A stretch of DNA of 64,000 nt from SZUA-430 sp031413635. Its GTDB lineage: Bacteria > Pseudomonadota > Alphaproteobacteria > Micropepsales > Micropepsaceae. The notes under the pieces were generated by a model. It was not told the DNA's origin and ran no database searches. It saw only the letters and a list, made by a program, of their open reading frames with translations. The stretch is from assembly GCA_031413635.1 (NCBI GenBank), contig JANOFM010000130.1, positions 3,541-67,540 of the forward strand, written 5' to 3'. Made by a program: the position numbers and the translations under genes. This document shows positions 25,794 through 35,090 of the stretch, in pieces; position 1 is the first letter of the stretch, and each line of letters begins with the position of its first letter.

Positions 25794-27647
25794 TTATTTT
25801 GCAGAACTGCGCTCCGAACGCCGTCGCCCGAAGCGCTCGCCGAAGAAGTCGTTCGGTTTCCATTCGACTTGCCCGGCGTCGTTCGCGACGATCAACGCAA
25901 ACATCAACCCGGTGCGGATAAAGGTCTCCGCGCCCCGTTCGCTGAAGGGTTGAGAGAGATCGTCGCCCGGCTGATGATAGCGATCGGCCAGGAAGGCATC
26001 CGTCGCTGCGGCGCCGTCCACCGATGGTTCGGCCGAGATCGACCCGGGCTTCAGATTCACGCCGGGTATACCCCGTTTGACAAACGAAAACTGATCCGAA
26101 CGGATGAGCCGCACGAGTTCGGGCTTTTTGTCCGGGGTCACGCTTACCCCCACCGTCGCGGCAGCGAGTTTCAACACGTCTTCAAGTGTGGAGTGAACGA
26201 TGCCATAGCCCTCGACATCGGCGATCGGAAACCCGAGATACGGCATGTCGAAATTGAGATTCGCGACGATCGAGTCGATCGGTATTGGAGGGTGTTGGGC
26301 CAAATAGTCGGAACCCCTGAGACCTTGCTCCTCGGCCGTAAAGGCCGCAAATACGATCGATCGCCGAGGCCGGATAGGCGCGACGGCGAACGCGCGTGCA
26401 ATTTCGAGCATCACGGCAACACCGGCCGCGTTGTCGTAGGCGCCATTGTAGATGGCGTCGCCCTTCGGTTTGGACATCACACCCAGATGATCGAGGTGCG
26501 CCGTGACGAGCACGAATTGACCGCTCAGTCGAGGGTCCGATCCGCGCAGAACGCCGATGACGTTTGGCGACGACACGCGATTCTGCACGGACCGTCGCGT
26601 GAGCGTTGCCGTCGCGCCGCCATCTAAGCCCTTGATCTTGCCCGCGAAGAACTCCGCGAACAAAAGGTCGAGATCGTGTCCTAAGAATTGAAAAAGCTTG
26701 GCGGCGCCCTGGGGACTTAAGGCTGCATTGCCTTTCAACTCGGCAAAGCCCTCATGCGCCGTCCCATCGGCTTCGCGCCAACGCAGACTTGGGTGGTCGG
26801 CCGTGTCAAGAATACGCTGCCATGGCGTGCGCTTCCGGTCGACGGGCGTTTGCACGGTGACAACGCCGACGGCGCCCAGTTCGCGCGCCAGCTCGTACTT
26901 CTCGGTTGCCGACGAGTAGAACGCGCGCTCGCTTGTACCGAACTCCGGCGGCGCTCCGGTAAAAACAACAAGAATTTTGCCGCGCACGTCGATGCCGGAG
27001 AAATCGTCGTGGCTCCGCTCGGGCGCACGAATGCCATAGCCCGCAAACACAAGCGGCGCCGTTACGGTTTCGTCGGCGTCGCCGTAACCGCCTGTGACGA
27101 CAAAATCCTCGCCGAATGCAAACACGAGATCGCGTCCCTGACTTCTTAATGTCAGCGCGCCGGAGTTGGGAACCAGGCGTGTTTCGATAAATTCGACGCT
27201 TTGAAGAAAGCCTCCTTCGTCGCCAAGAGGCTGCAGCCCGATGTCGCCGAATTGCTTGGCAACGAAGGCAGCCGCGCGCGCGTAGTCTTCTGTACCCGCC
27301 TCTCGTCCGCGCATGCCGTCTGCGGCAAGCACTTCCATGTCGGCCCGCATGCGGCTGGCCGACACCGAGTGCATCATGGCCTTTCCGGCCTCCAGATTGC
27401 GATCGACCGGCGGCGCGCACCCGCCCGCCCACGAAGCCGCCGCGATGCACAGAGCCTGCGACAACGGTGTCACGGACGCGCTTGGATAGGCGCGGCTTCG
27501 CAAGCCGATACGCGCAAGGGCGTTGGACTTGCCTGGGACGCAGCGCTGCGATCGACTGCCGAATGGTTTCGCGCGACCCAAATTGCAGCGCGTTTGGCCG
27601 GCAAATAACCGTCCGAAAAATTCCCGAAATTGTTTTGAAATTTTCAT
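25794..27647 (-). CDS. M28 family metallopeptidase with PA domain (617 aa)
   Basis: Zinc aminopeptidase fold. The five metal ligands are visible: H in VTAHLDHLG, D in AYDNAAGVAV, E in FTAEEQGLRG, D in NLNFDMPYLG, H in RYHQPGDDL. A PA domain (VFAGYGIRAPERSHDDFSG) precedes the catalytic domain, as in exported M28 enzymes. AGGAG precedes ATG 27647, but the true start is uncertain: a lipoprotein-like segment ending WAGGC about 75 residues in suggests a shorter form from an alternative codon, and the frame is also open further upstream. It is probably exported and lipid-anchored, digesting peptides outside the cytoplasm. Confidence 0.87.
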   Translation of the reverse strand: MKISKQFREFFGRLFAGQTRCNLGRAKPFGSRSQRCVPGKSNALARIGLRSRAYPSASVTPLSQALCIAAASWAGGCAPPVDRNLEAGKAMMHSVSASRMRADMEVLAADGMRGREAGTEDYARAAAFVAKQFGDIGLQPLGDEGGFLQSVEFIETRLVPNSGALTLRSQGRDLVFAFGEDFVVTGGYGDADETVTAPLVFAGYGIRAPERSHDDFSGIDVRGKILVVFTGAPPEFGTSERAFYSSATEKYELARELGAVGVVTVQTPVDRKRTPWQRILDTADHPSLRWREADGTAHEGFAELKGNAALSPQGAAKLFQFLGHDLDLLFAEFFAGKIKGLDGGATATLTRRSVQNRVSSPNVIGVLRGSDPRLSGQFVLVTAHLDHLGVMSKPKGDAIYNGAYDNAAGVAVMLEIARAFAVAPIRPRRSIVFAAFTAEEQGLRGSDYLAQHPPIPIDSIVANLNFDMPYLGFPIADVEGYGIVHSTLEDVLKLAAATVGVSVTPDKKPELVRLIRSDQFSFVKRGIPGVNLKPGSISAEPSVDGAAATDAFLADRYHQPGDDLSQPFSERGAETFIRTGLMFALIVANDAGQVEWKPNDFFGERFGRRRSERSSAK

Positions 27648-28090
27648 CTCAAGTCGCTCCTTGCCATCGTGGCCGGAGCGGAACTTGGACGAACATCGTC
27701 TCTTCGGGCGCCCGCTTTGCCCGATGACATCAATCCTTACGACTGTCCGACCGCATGTCAAGAAGTTCGTGGCCGTGGCACATCGCAGGCGGCTGTCTTC
27801 GCCGCGCGGATCGCGGCGGATATCGCCGAGCATCTGATGTCAGCGAAACTCTAGGGTTCTCTAATCGCGGCTCTTCCGTCAACTCCATCCTTGTCGCGGC
27901 TCCGGCCTGGACCATGATTCTCTTCGTGATCGGAACTTCGTCCGTCACATCATGGCGTTCGAAAATAAATTTGTGAAACGAACTGAGTGATGGATTTCAC
28001 GCGCGCTTCATGAGGCGGACCTTAAGCCCGCCGGAGCGAAAAACCCCGGCCGCTATTCTGCAACCGGGGCTTCACTCGATCTGCGATTAT
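27648..28090. other. Intergenic region, promoter and terminator only
   Basis: This 443-base stretch separates the M28 peptidase start from the 3' end of the secreted basic protein gene, both on the minus strand. Apart from the terminator at 28039-28069 I see no convincing gene: short frames here have no ribosome sites and no recognisable sequence. The M28 promoter should lie in the left part. Confidence 0.6.
28039..28069 (-). terminator. Intrinsic terminator of the secreted protein gene
   Basis: Read on the minus strand, CCCCGG and CCGGGG pair across a 14-base loop and are followed by five T. The gene ends at 28091, 22 bases before the stem. Confidence 0.65.
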
Positions 28091-28573
28091 TCAACGGCGA
28101 CCGTCACCGTGCCAGTCGTTACGCCGGCCGTCGCGCCAGTCGCGGCGATGGCGGTCCCGATCCCGGTCGCGGTTCATGTGATAATACGACGCCCGGTGGT
28201 TCTCACGATACCAATTGCGTTCGCGGTTGTTGCGCCAGCGGTGCCAGCCGCGATCGCGATCATAGTAGCCGTCGGAATAGGCGATGACCACATTGCCGAA
28301 CTGGAAGGAGAAGGACGAGTCGCCGTTCCCATACGTAGGTCCGTAGTCGTTGTACCCCTGATAATTGTTGCGGCCCCCGTAATAGTCGCCCTGGCAATAC
28401 TGCTGTTCGACGGTCCTCCCGCCATACTTGCGGCAGATCTTCGAGCTTGAGTTGTAGTAGTCGCCGTTGTTGTAACAACAGGGCTTTGAGGCGGCTTGGG
28501 CCGGCGCGGTGAGGGCCAACGCGCCGACGCAGGATGCGCCGAGCAGCGAAAGCAATGTTCCGGTGAATTTCAT
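28091..28573 (-). CDS. Secreted Tyr/Asp/Arg-rich protein (160 aa)
   Basis: AGGAG precedes the ATG at 28573. A clear signal peptide (residues 1-27, ending APAQAAS) leads to a mature protein rich in Tyr, Asn, Asp and Arg with five Cys, three of them in CCYNNGD and ICRKYGG near the N-terminus. The last 50 residues are repetitive RDRDRDR-like. It is exported, probably periplasmic or surface, and is likely disordered. Followed by an intrinsic terminator. Composition-biased proteins of this kind are common in alphaproteobacteria; function unknown. Confidence 0.8.
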   Translation of the reverse strand: MKFTGTLLSLLGASCVGALALTAPAQAASKPCCYNNGDYYNSSSKICRKYGGRTVEQQYCQGDYYGGRNNYQGYNDYGPTYGNGDSSFSFQFGNVVIAYSDGYYDRDRGWHRWRNNRERNWYRENHRASYYHMNRDRDRDRHRRDWRDGRRNDWHGDGRR

Positions 28574-28788
28574 GATTGAGGGTACTCCTGTGTGTCGGTG
28601 ATTGCTGCGTTGACGCAATACCAATGAGCGCTAGACCACCGGCAACCGCAGCGTGGTGTCTTCGTGCGGCATTCCTTTACGAACAGTGGATTACGCCGTC
28701 ACCAGGATGAAACGCGCTCACAGCCGAATGGGTTGCGCTTTACGGGCGGCATCTTCGTGGCCGGCCGGAATCACCGCGAGTCCGCAAT

Positions 28789-29211
28789 TCACCCCGGATC
28801 GCGCAGCCTCGCCCCGAACTGCCGGACCAACGACGCCGCCTCGTCGTCCGCATAGGCCTCCGCCACGCCCTTCCCCCACACCGGCCCCGGCCACGCCGCA
28901 TCACCCTCGCGCCGCGCCACGATATGCACGTGCAGCTGAGACACGACATTCCCCAAGGCGCCGATATTGATCTTGTGGCATCCGGTCATGGTCTTGAGCG
29001 CCGCCGCCGCCGCGTTTGCCTCGCGCCACAGCAACGCGCGCTCGTCCTCGCCGAGGTCGAACGCTTCCACCATCCCGGCCCGGCGCGGCACCAGGATCAA
29101 CCACGGAAAGCGCCGGTCGTTCATCAACAGGATGCGCGACAAGTTCCAGTCGGTCACGACGATCGTGTCCTGCGCCAATCGCCGGTCGAGTTCGAATGCG
29201 TCCGTGGTCAT
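28789..29211 (-). CDS. HIT family hydrolase (140 aa)
   Basis: The nucleotide-hydrolase HIT motif is QLHVHIVARREGD near residues 92-104, followed by the AWPGPVWGKG segment typical of a bacterial HIT subgroup that hydrolyses diadenosine polyphosphates or nucleoside phosphoramidates. The ATG at 29211 is chosen because homology-like sequence begins there; the frame is open far upstream (to 30075) but that part is antisense to the FAD monooxygenase. A start four codons earlier (29223) is possible. Confidence 0.88.
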   Translation of the reverse strand: MTTDAFELDRRLAQDTIVVTDWNLSRILLMNDRRFPWLILVPRRAGMVEAFDLGEDERALLWREANAAAAALKTMTGCHKINIGALGNVVSQLHVHIVARREGDAAWPGPVWGKGVAEAYADDEAASLVRQFGARLRDPG

Positions 29212-29280
29212 TTGCCCGCCCATCTGGTGGAACCTATCGCACCGATGTATAGCGCGTCGGGCAAATTCCGTGGGGACTGA

Positions 29281-30477
29281 ATGAAAATTGCCGTGGTCGG
29301 GTGCGGCGTCGGCGGACAGGCCGCGGCTCTGTTTCTGAACCGGCAGGGACACGAGGTCGAAATCTTCGAGCGTTTCCCCGAGGCAAAGCCCGTGGGCGCC
29401 GGTCTTCTGCTCCAACCGCCGGGTCAGGCGGCCCTCGCCGAACTCGGACTGTTCCGGCAGCTGGCGCCCAAAGGCGCGCGCGTCGACCGGCTGTTCGGGC
29501 GCACGACGTCGAACCGCACGGTCCTCGATCTCGAATATGCGAACTACCGCACCGACTATGCCGGCCTCGGCATCCATCGCGCGCACCTGTTCGAAGCACT
29601 GCACGGCGCGGTGCGCGACGAGGCTATCCCGTTGCACCTCGGCGCAACGATCGCCGACATTGCCGATGTCGAACGCCCGATGCTGATTGAACAGAACGGC
29701 GAGCGCCACGGCCCTTTCGATCTCGTCGTCATCGCCGAGGGCGCTCACTCGCTGCTGCGCAAAAAACTTCATCCGCGCGCTCGCGATCCCGCTTATCGCT
29801 GGGGCGCGCTCTGGGTCACCTGCCCCGACCCCGGCGGCCATTTCGCGGGCACGCTGTGGCAGAAATTCAAAGGCGCGGAAAAAATGCTCGGCGTACTTCC
29901 GGTCGGCCTTGTACCGGGCGGTAACGGCGTGCCCCACGTCGCGATGTTTTGGAGCCTGCGTCTCGATCAATTCGAACCATGGCGCCGGCAAGGTCTCGAC
30001 GCCTGGAAAGCCGAAGTCGGAATGCTCTGGCCCGAAACGGCGCCCCTCCTCGATCGCATTGTTGAAGCCGATCAACTGACGCTGGCCAGCTACTGCGACG
30101 TCGTCATCAGAACATGGCGCAAAGGCCGTTGCCTATTCATCGGCGACGCCGCCCACGGCACCAGCCCACAACTCGGCCAAGGCGCCAACTTGGCGCTGGT
30201 CGACGCGTGGACCTTGGCCGATGTCCTTTCAAAGGAGAGCAATGTCCAAACCGCACTCGCCCGCTACGAGCGCACGCGCCGCGCCCATGTCGGCTATTAT
30301 CAACTGGCGTCGCGCGCGCTAACGCCGTTTTTCCAATCGCACAGCCGAGTTCTGGGTGGATTGCGCGACGCTTTTATGGGTCCGATCTGCCGCTGGCCGC
30401 TGACAGGCGACATGATGGTGGCTACGTTGTCGGGCGTGCGATGCTTGCCGTTCGGAACCTGGCAACCGCCCACTTGA
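29281..30477 (+). CDS. FAD-dependent monooxygenase, UbiH/salicylate hydroxylase-like (398 aa)
   Basis: Group A flavoprotein monooxygenase: dinucleotide loop GCGVGGQAAALFL at residues 7-19, Glu of ERFPEAKPVG after the second strand, DLVVIAEGAHS near 150 and the FAD motif GDAAHGTSPQLGQGANLAL near 285. NAD(P)H-dependent hydroxylation of an aromatic or polyketide-like substrate is expected. The next gene starts 10 bases downstream. Substrate unknown. Confidence 0.88.
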   Translation: MKIAVVGCGVGGQAAALFLNRQGHEVEIFERFPEAKPVGAGLLLQPPGQAALAELGLFRQLAPKGARVDRLFGRTTSNRTVLDLEYANYRTDYAGLGIHRAHLFEALHGAVRDEAIPLHLGATIADIADVERPMLIEQNGERHGPFDLVVIAEGAHSLLRKKLHPRARDPAYRWGALWVTCPDPGGHFAGTLWQKFKGAEKMLGVLPVGLVPGGNGVPHVAMFWSLRLDQFEPWRRQGLDAWKAEVGMLWPETAPLLDRIVEADQLTLASYCDVVIRTWRKGRCLFIGDAAHGTSPQLGQGANLALVDAWTLADVLSKESNVQTALARYERTRRAHVGYYQLASRALTPFFQSHSRVLGGLRDAFMGPICRWPLTGDMMVATLSGVRCLPFGTWQPPT

Positions 30478-30487
30478 GGAGACAGAC

Positions 30488-31087
30488 ATGCGACTGGTCA
30501 TCGCGATCTGCGCAATTTTGTTTGCAACCTCCGCCGCCCAAGCGGATGTGGCCTACAGCGTCTTCGGTGTCCGCCCCGGCGACACGTTGAACATGCGCGT
30601 GCAACCCAATCCGAACGCGCCCGTCGTCCAGACCATCGCGCACGATGCCGAGGGCATAGCCTTGACGGGCAAAACCGCACAGGGCGATTGGGCCGAAGTC
30701 ACCTTTCGTCGCAAACGAGGCTGGGTCAACGCACGTTACCTTGGCATCGGATCGCCAGGACGTTACCAACTGCCGGCCTTTCTCGATTGTTCGGGCACGG
30801 AACCGTTTTGGTCGGTGACGCTCAGGCCGGGGCAGGCGCGCGCCGACATGATGTTCGCCGAGAAGCGCTTTTTCTTCCGCCTGACGCGCGCCCAGCAAGC
30901 GATGAACCGCAGCGAGATCTGGTTGATCCGCGCCTCGGGCCGGCCCGCCGGCGAACTGTCGCTCATCGTGCGCAACGAAACCTGCAGTGACGGCATGTCG
31001 GACAACCGCTATCCATACTCCGCCATCGCATTGATCTCCGGCCTCGACATGGTGGCCGGATGCTGCCGCCCCGCCACCCCTAGGTAA
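30488..31087 (+). CDS. Secreted SH3b-domain protein (199 aa)
   Basis: Signal peptide at residues 1-19 (ending SAAQAD). Residues 20-87 are a bacterial SH3-like domain (DTLNMRVQPNPNAPVV through RGWVNARYLG). The second half begins LDCSGTEPFWSVTL, a motif of an uncharacterised periplasmic domain (COG3650-like), with further Cys at NETCSDG and GCCRP that may form disulfides. It is exported and may bind cell-wall components. It follows the monooxygenase by 10 bases and precedes the CoA-transferase by 5. Confidence 0.82.
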   Translation: MRLVIAICAILFATSAAQADVAYSVFGVRPGDTLNMRVQPNPNAPVVQTIAHDAEGIALTGKTAQGDWAEVTFRRKRGWVNARYLGIGSPGRYQLPAFLDCSGTEPFWSVTLRPGQARADMMFAEKRFFFRLTRAQQAMNRSEIWLIRASGRPAGELSLIVRNETCSDGMSDNRYPYSAIALISGLDMVAGCCRPATPR

Positions 31088-31092
31088 CCAGC

Positions 31093-32292
31093 ATGACAAG
31101 CGTTCTAAATGGCATTCGCGTCTTGGACTTCGGCCGCTACATCGCGGGCCCCTATTGCGCGGCGCTGCTCGCCGACCTCGGCGCCGAAGTCATCCGCATC
31201 GAAAAGCGCGACGGCTCGGAGGACCGCACGCTGATGCCCGTCCTTCATCGCGACGACGGTACGCCCGGCGAAGGCGCATTGTTCTTGCAGATGAACCGCA
31301 ACAAGAAAGGCTTGACGCTCGATCCCGCGCATCCCAAGGGCCGCGAGATCGTCAAGCGCCTGATCAAAACCGCCGACGTCGTCGTCGTCAACTTGCCGCC
31401 GCAAACATTGCGCAGCCTCGGCCTCGACTGGCCCAGCGTCCACGCAATCAACCAGCGCACGATCCTAACGACGGCATCCGCCTTCGGCTCGGGCGGTCCT
31501 TACGAGGAACGGTTGGGCTTCGACGGCGTGGCCCAAGCGATGTCGGGCGCGGTCTATATGTCGGGCACGCCGGAGCAACCCGTGCGCGCCGCGGCCTCGT
31601 GGGTGGATTTCGGAACAGCGTCGCTGGCCGCCTTCGGCACCATGTCCGCCCTTTTTGCGCGCCAAACCACGGGGCGCGGCCAGCACGTTGAAGGCGCGCT
31701 GCTGCGCACCGCGGTCGCCTTCATGAGCCAAACCCTGGTCGAACAAGCGGTCCTGCGCAAAGATCGCGTCGCCACGCTCAACCGCGGACAAACGGCGGGC
31801 CCTTCGGACATATTCCGCTGCGCCGACGGCTGGATCACGATCCTGATCAACGGCGACCCGTTGTTCAAACGCTGGGCAAGACTCGTCGGCGAGGAGCACT
31901 GGATCGGCGATCCGCGTTTCGCCACCGACGAAGCGCGCGGCGACAACGGCGAAATCCTCAGCGCCCGCGCCGCGAAATGGTGCGCCGCCCGCACCGTCGT
32001 CACGGCGCTCGCCGAACTCGAACGCGCGAAAGTGCCCGCAGGCCCCATCCTGTCGCCCCAGCAATTGCTCGACGACCCGCACGCGAAAGCCGCCGGCTAT
32101 TTCGCCAGCGTCGCCTTCCCGGGCCTCGCAAACCCGGCACGGATCGCCGCAACGCCGGTCGTCCTCTCCGAAATGCCGGGCACGGTTCGCAGCCCGCCGC
32201 CGGAACTTGGTCAGCACACGGACGAAATTCTATTGGAACTAGGACTATCAAAAGCGGAAATCGACGACCTGCGAACGTCGGGCGCGATCTAA
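31093..32292 (+). CDS. Class III CoA-transferase (CaiB/BaiF family), catalytic Asp apparently absent (399 aa)
   Basis: Typical family III start (RVLDFGRYIAGPYCAALLADLGAEV), AFGSGGPYEERLGFDGVAQA, a large Gly-rich lid and GRGQHVEGALLRT near residue 195. CoA transfer between acyl acids is the usual activity. In the members I know the catalytic aspartate follows GxGQxVxxSLL; here that position looks like Arg (ALLRTAV). If the reading is right the enzyme may be inactive or use another residue. The gene is only 5 bases after the SH3b gene and overlaps the convergent gene by 4 bases. Confidence 0.85.
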   Translation: MTSVLNGIRVLDFGRYIAGPYCAALLADLGAEVIRIEKRDGSEDRTLMPVLHRDDGTPGEGALFLQMNRNKKGLTLDPAHPKGREIVKRLIKTADVVVVNLPPQTLRSLGLDWPSVHAINQRTILTTASAFGSGGPYEERLGFDGVAQAMSGAVYMSGTPEQPVRAAASWVDFGTASLAAFGTMSALFARQTTGRGQHVEGALLRTAVAFMSQTLVEQAVLRKDRVATLNRGQTAGPSDIFRCADGWITILINGDPLFKRWARLVGEEHWIGDPRFATDEARGDNGEILSARAAKWCAARTVVTALAELERAKVPAGPILSPQQLLDDPHAKAAGYFASVAFPGLANPARIAATPVVLSEMPGTVRSPPPELGQHTDEILLELGLSKAEIDDLRTSGAI

Positions 32293-33695
32293 CGCGTCAG
32301 CGCCGCCGCCGCCCGCCGTCGCATCAGGTCGGTTTCTTCGACCCCAAGCACCGCGTCGGACAGCGCCTCGGCATGCGCCATGAAACTCTGCGCCCGCGGA
32401 CGCTTGTCGAACTCCAGCGTGCGCAGCTCCGTCACCATGCTGTCCGCATAGTGGCGCAGATAGGACGACACTTCCTCGAACGCGATCTTGTGCGAGGAAT
32501 AGAACGCGCCGCCGCCCGCATACGGCGTCGATCCCGCCAACAATTTGCTCCACAACAGAGCGCGCTCCACTCTCGACACGTCCGGATCGCGAGAAAGATC
32601 GGGCCGCCTGGGCCCTCGTCCGCCGAACGCGCCCAGCTTTTGCACCGGCAGCGCCGCCACAATCTCGCGCGGCGCCCGCGCGATCAAGGCGTCCATCGCG
32701 TCGGAGGTCAACTGCCTGATCTTGATCAGACGTTGCCCCCACTTGCCGTCGCGCTTGACGCCGATCTCGCGAACCAACCCGCCCGACATCTGCACGAAGC
32801 GATCGAGCTTATCCAACAGCGCATCGGGCTCGAGCGCGTCGGGGCGCACGGATGCGATATCGAGCGCCAGGTGTTCCATGTCGGCCAGCAGAATATCGCC
32901 GACGATGCCCATATCCGTCTGACTGAATAGAATTTCGTCGGTTCGCCGCGACATCACCGTGGCCAATCGCAGCGCCTCCCACGGCCGCTTCAAACGCGAC
33001 AGCACCAGCAAACCGACATAAGGACACAACTCCGGCCGCCGCGCCGCCAACTGGTCGTAGTGATCGCGCACGAAGGACGTATGTTGCTCGGTCAGCGTGT
33101 CGATCCGTTTGGGCAGAAGGCTGCGCAAAGGTGCCAGATCGTTGGCGCCCGAGAGCAATAGCGCCATCTCCTCGACATCGCTCAACGCATCGTCGCCGCC
33201 GAATTTGACGCCTAGAATGCGCCGTTCGGTCGACGCTTCGCCGCTCCGCCCGGACGCCATGCGCACCGCGGCGACGATTTCCGCCTGAAGACGCGCGACC
33301 AGATCGGTTTGCAGCTTCGGCTCTCGCTGCAGCACCGCATGGGCGATTTGGGATTCGAACTCGGCCAGCGTCACCCGCAAACCGTCCTTCGCAAGCCAGC
33401 GCCAGAGCGCGCGAATGCTCGATCTTAGAATCCGCCCCGACTGTTTGAACTCGCGCGGATCGTTGATCAGAAAGTCGGCGAACGGCTCGCACGCCAGCCG
33501 CTGGGGTATGGGGGTCCGCCGTGCGCCGGACGCACGCAACACCGGACGCAACCCGGAAAGGATGAGATCGGCGGGCATTCCGGGCTTACCCTGAAGCCGG
33601 TCGCGCTCCACGGCGACGGCAAGGGTCGCCGCCTTCTCCGCCGGCAGCGACGCCAAAAACTGCTTGAGTTCATGTTCTTTGGTGGGCAGTTGCAT
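32289..33695 (-). CDS. Large helical hypothetical protein (468 aa)
   Basis: I do not recognise this protein. It is soluble with no signal peptide and no Cys-rich or P-loop motif, strongly helical and rich in Ala, Leu and Arg. Segments such as ALRLATVMSRRTDEILFSQTD and ELCPYVGLLVLSRLKRPWEA are reminiscent of the helical-repeat style of the DUF2336 proteins elsewhere in the window, but I do not claim the family. Its stop overlaps that of the CoA-transferase by 4 bases. The frame has no competing internal start. Confidence 0.75.
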   Translation of the reverse strand: MQLPTKEHELKQFLASLPAEKAATLAVAVERDRLQGKPGMPADLILSGLRPVLRASGARRTPIPQRLACEPFADFLINDPREFKQSGRILRSSIRALWRWLAKDGLRVTLAEFESQIAHAVLQREPKLQTDLVARLQAEIVAAVRMASGRSGEASTERRILGVKFGGDDALSDVEEMALLLSGANDLAPLRSLLPKRIDTLTEQHTSFVRDHYDQLAARRPELCPYVGLLVLSRLKRPWEALRLATVMSRRTDEILFSQTDMGIVGDILLADMEHLALDIASVRPDALEPDALLDKLDRFVQMSGGLVREIGVKRDGKWGQRLIKIRQLTSDAMDALIARAPREIVAALPVQKLGAFGGRGPRRPDLSRDPDVSRVERALLWSKLLAGSTPYAGGGAFYSSHKIAFEEVSSYLRHYADSMVTELRTLEFDKRPRAQSFMAHAEALSDAVLGVEETDLMRRRAAAALTR

Positions 33696-33814
33696 GATGC
33701 AAAGCAGAGCCCCGATACGCCGGTAAAATCAGCGGTTGGTCGGTTGCCCTCCGCGGTTATTCAACATCCAAGATCATTACCCGGCGGCCACCGTGCGACG
33801 AACCTTGCGCCGGT

Positions 33815-34534
33815 CTATTGGTTGCTTCGGTTGTCGCCGCCGCCTTGCGACCCCGCGCCGTCGCCGCCGCCCGAGCCGCCGTCAGGACCGTGATTGCGCT
33901 GACCGAACGGCTTGAGACCGAAATCCACGGCTTCGTCGCCGGCGCTCCAATCCTTGTTCTCCGGCGTGCCGACCGTGCCGTCGGCAGCGACCTTGACCAT
34001 ATCGCCCTCGCCCATCGGCGTCTTCTTGCCGTTGGCGTCTTCGATGTCGCCTTCGCCGTGTTCGAAGAAGATGGTCTGGACATCATTTTTGTCGATCTTG
34101 ATCTTCACGGTCGTCCCGCGAATGCCGATCGTCACCGACGGCGTTTTCAGCTTCACCTGATCTTTCGGCATCGAGCCCGACACGAAGCGAAACAGGCCCT
34201 TTGTCATTTTGAGTGTCTGCCCGCCGGTTCCCTGCGCACCGCCGAAGACGTAATTGTCGACGACCACGCTGGAAGCCGAACCCAACGTCAAACGGCTGCC
34301 GTCCGTGAACGTGACTTCCAGCGCGCCGGTTGGCACCGTCTCGAGCCGAGCGTTCTTGACCACGGGATCAAGCCGGAAGATCGGCGCTTTGTTGCCGGCC
34401 TGCGGCGGCGTTTGATAGGCGTATCGCTCGACGCGGGTCGCCTCGCCGACATTTTCGGCAAGGGCAATCGAACCGAAACAAACCGACGCCGGCAGCAAAA
34501 AGACGAGAAACGAGACAGCCGCGTTCAAACGCAT
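33815..34534 (-). CDS. Exported FecR-domain protein (239 aa)
   Basis: Signal peptide at residues 1-26 (ending SIALAE). The FecR domain spans about 75-170: FTDGSRLTLGSASSVVVDNY, LKMTKGLFRFVSGSMPKDQV and TPSVTIGIRGTTVKIKID. FecR domains usually relay signals from outer-membrane transporters to ECF sigma factors, but no sigma factor or TonB receptor is near, and this form lacks an N-terminal cytoplasmic anti-sigma part, so it may be a structural, beta-helical FecR protein. The Gly-rich tail resembles a spacer. Confidence 0.85.
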   Translation of the reverse strand: MRLNAAVSFLVFLLPASVCFGSIALAENVGEATRVERYAYQTPPQAGNKAPIFRLDPVVKNARLETVPTGALEVTFTDGSRLTLGSASSVVVDNYVFGGAQGTGGQTLKMTKGLFRFVSGSMPKDQVKLKTPSVTIGIRGTTVKIKIDKNDVQTIFFEHGEGDIEDANGKKTPMGEGDMVKVAADGTVGTPENKDWSAGDEAVDFGLKPFGQRNHGPDGGSGGGDGAGSQGGGDNRSNQ

Positions 34535-34698
34535 GATGCACCCCTGCCGTTGAAACGAACGAGGCAGAGAACGGTCTTGTCCGCTCCCTGCCCCCACTGA
34601 TTCACGAATCTAGGGTTTGAAGCCCACCGCCGCAACCGTTCGATTGCACCAAATGCGACGGCCGCTACGCCGCTAAAGCCCAAACCGTGACGAATGCC

Positions 34699-34872
34699 CT
34701 ACACCGGGACGATTTCAACCTCGGCGCCCGGATAAGCCCGGCGAATTCGCGCCACTTCGATCGGGTCGGTCGTGACCCGGACCATCCCAGCAAACGTCAC
34801 CCGGTAGGCATATCGCGGGCGCGAGGCGCCATAGTACGCGGCGTTGCGGCCGAAGACCGAAACTTGGTTCAC
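34699..34872 (-). CDS. Small basic protein (57 aa)
   Basis: A GTG at 34872 is preceded by GAGGA about 8 bases upstream; an earlier GTG at 34887 gives five more residues. The product has a compact pattern (YRVTFAGMVRVTTDPIEVAR, then IRRAYPGAEVEIVPV) that looks like an alpha/beta mini-protein rather than random translation. It is divergent from the XRE regulator at 35091. Family unknown. Confidence 0.5.
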   Translation of the reverse strand: MNQVSVFGRNAAYYGASRPRYAYRVTFAGMVRVTTDPIEVARIRRAYPGAEVEIVPV

Positions 34873-35090
34873 GACGATTTTCCTCACTCACCGGTTGCCG
34901 GAACACGGGCCCGCGCGGGGCGTGCACGGCGCTCGTTCGTGGTTAATATGCACACTGTGCGCCTTATGACAAGTATGTGAACCGCACCCAGTGCGCTTTT
35001 TTATCATCGGTGGCGACGCCGGCAAGCAACGTGCTATCGTCCGTAGGCAGAATGCATCTGCACAAAAACAAGAACATGGTGGACATCCCA

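Noticed and set aside
29224..30075. Long N-terminal extension of the HIT frame
   Set aside because: It is antisense to the FAD monooxygenase; the HIT domain starts at 29211.
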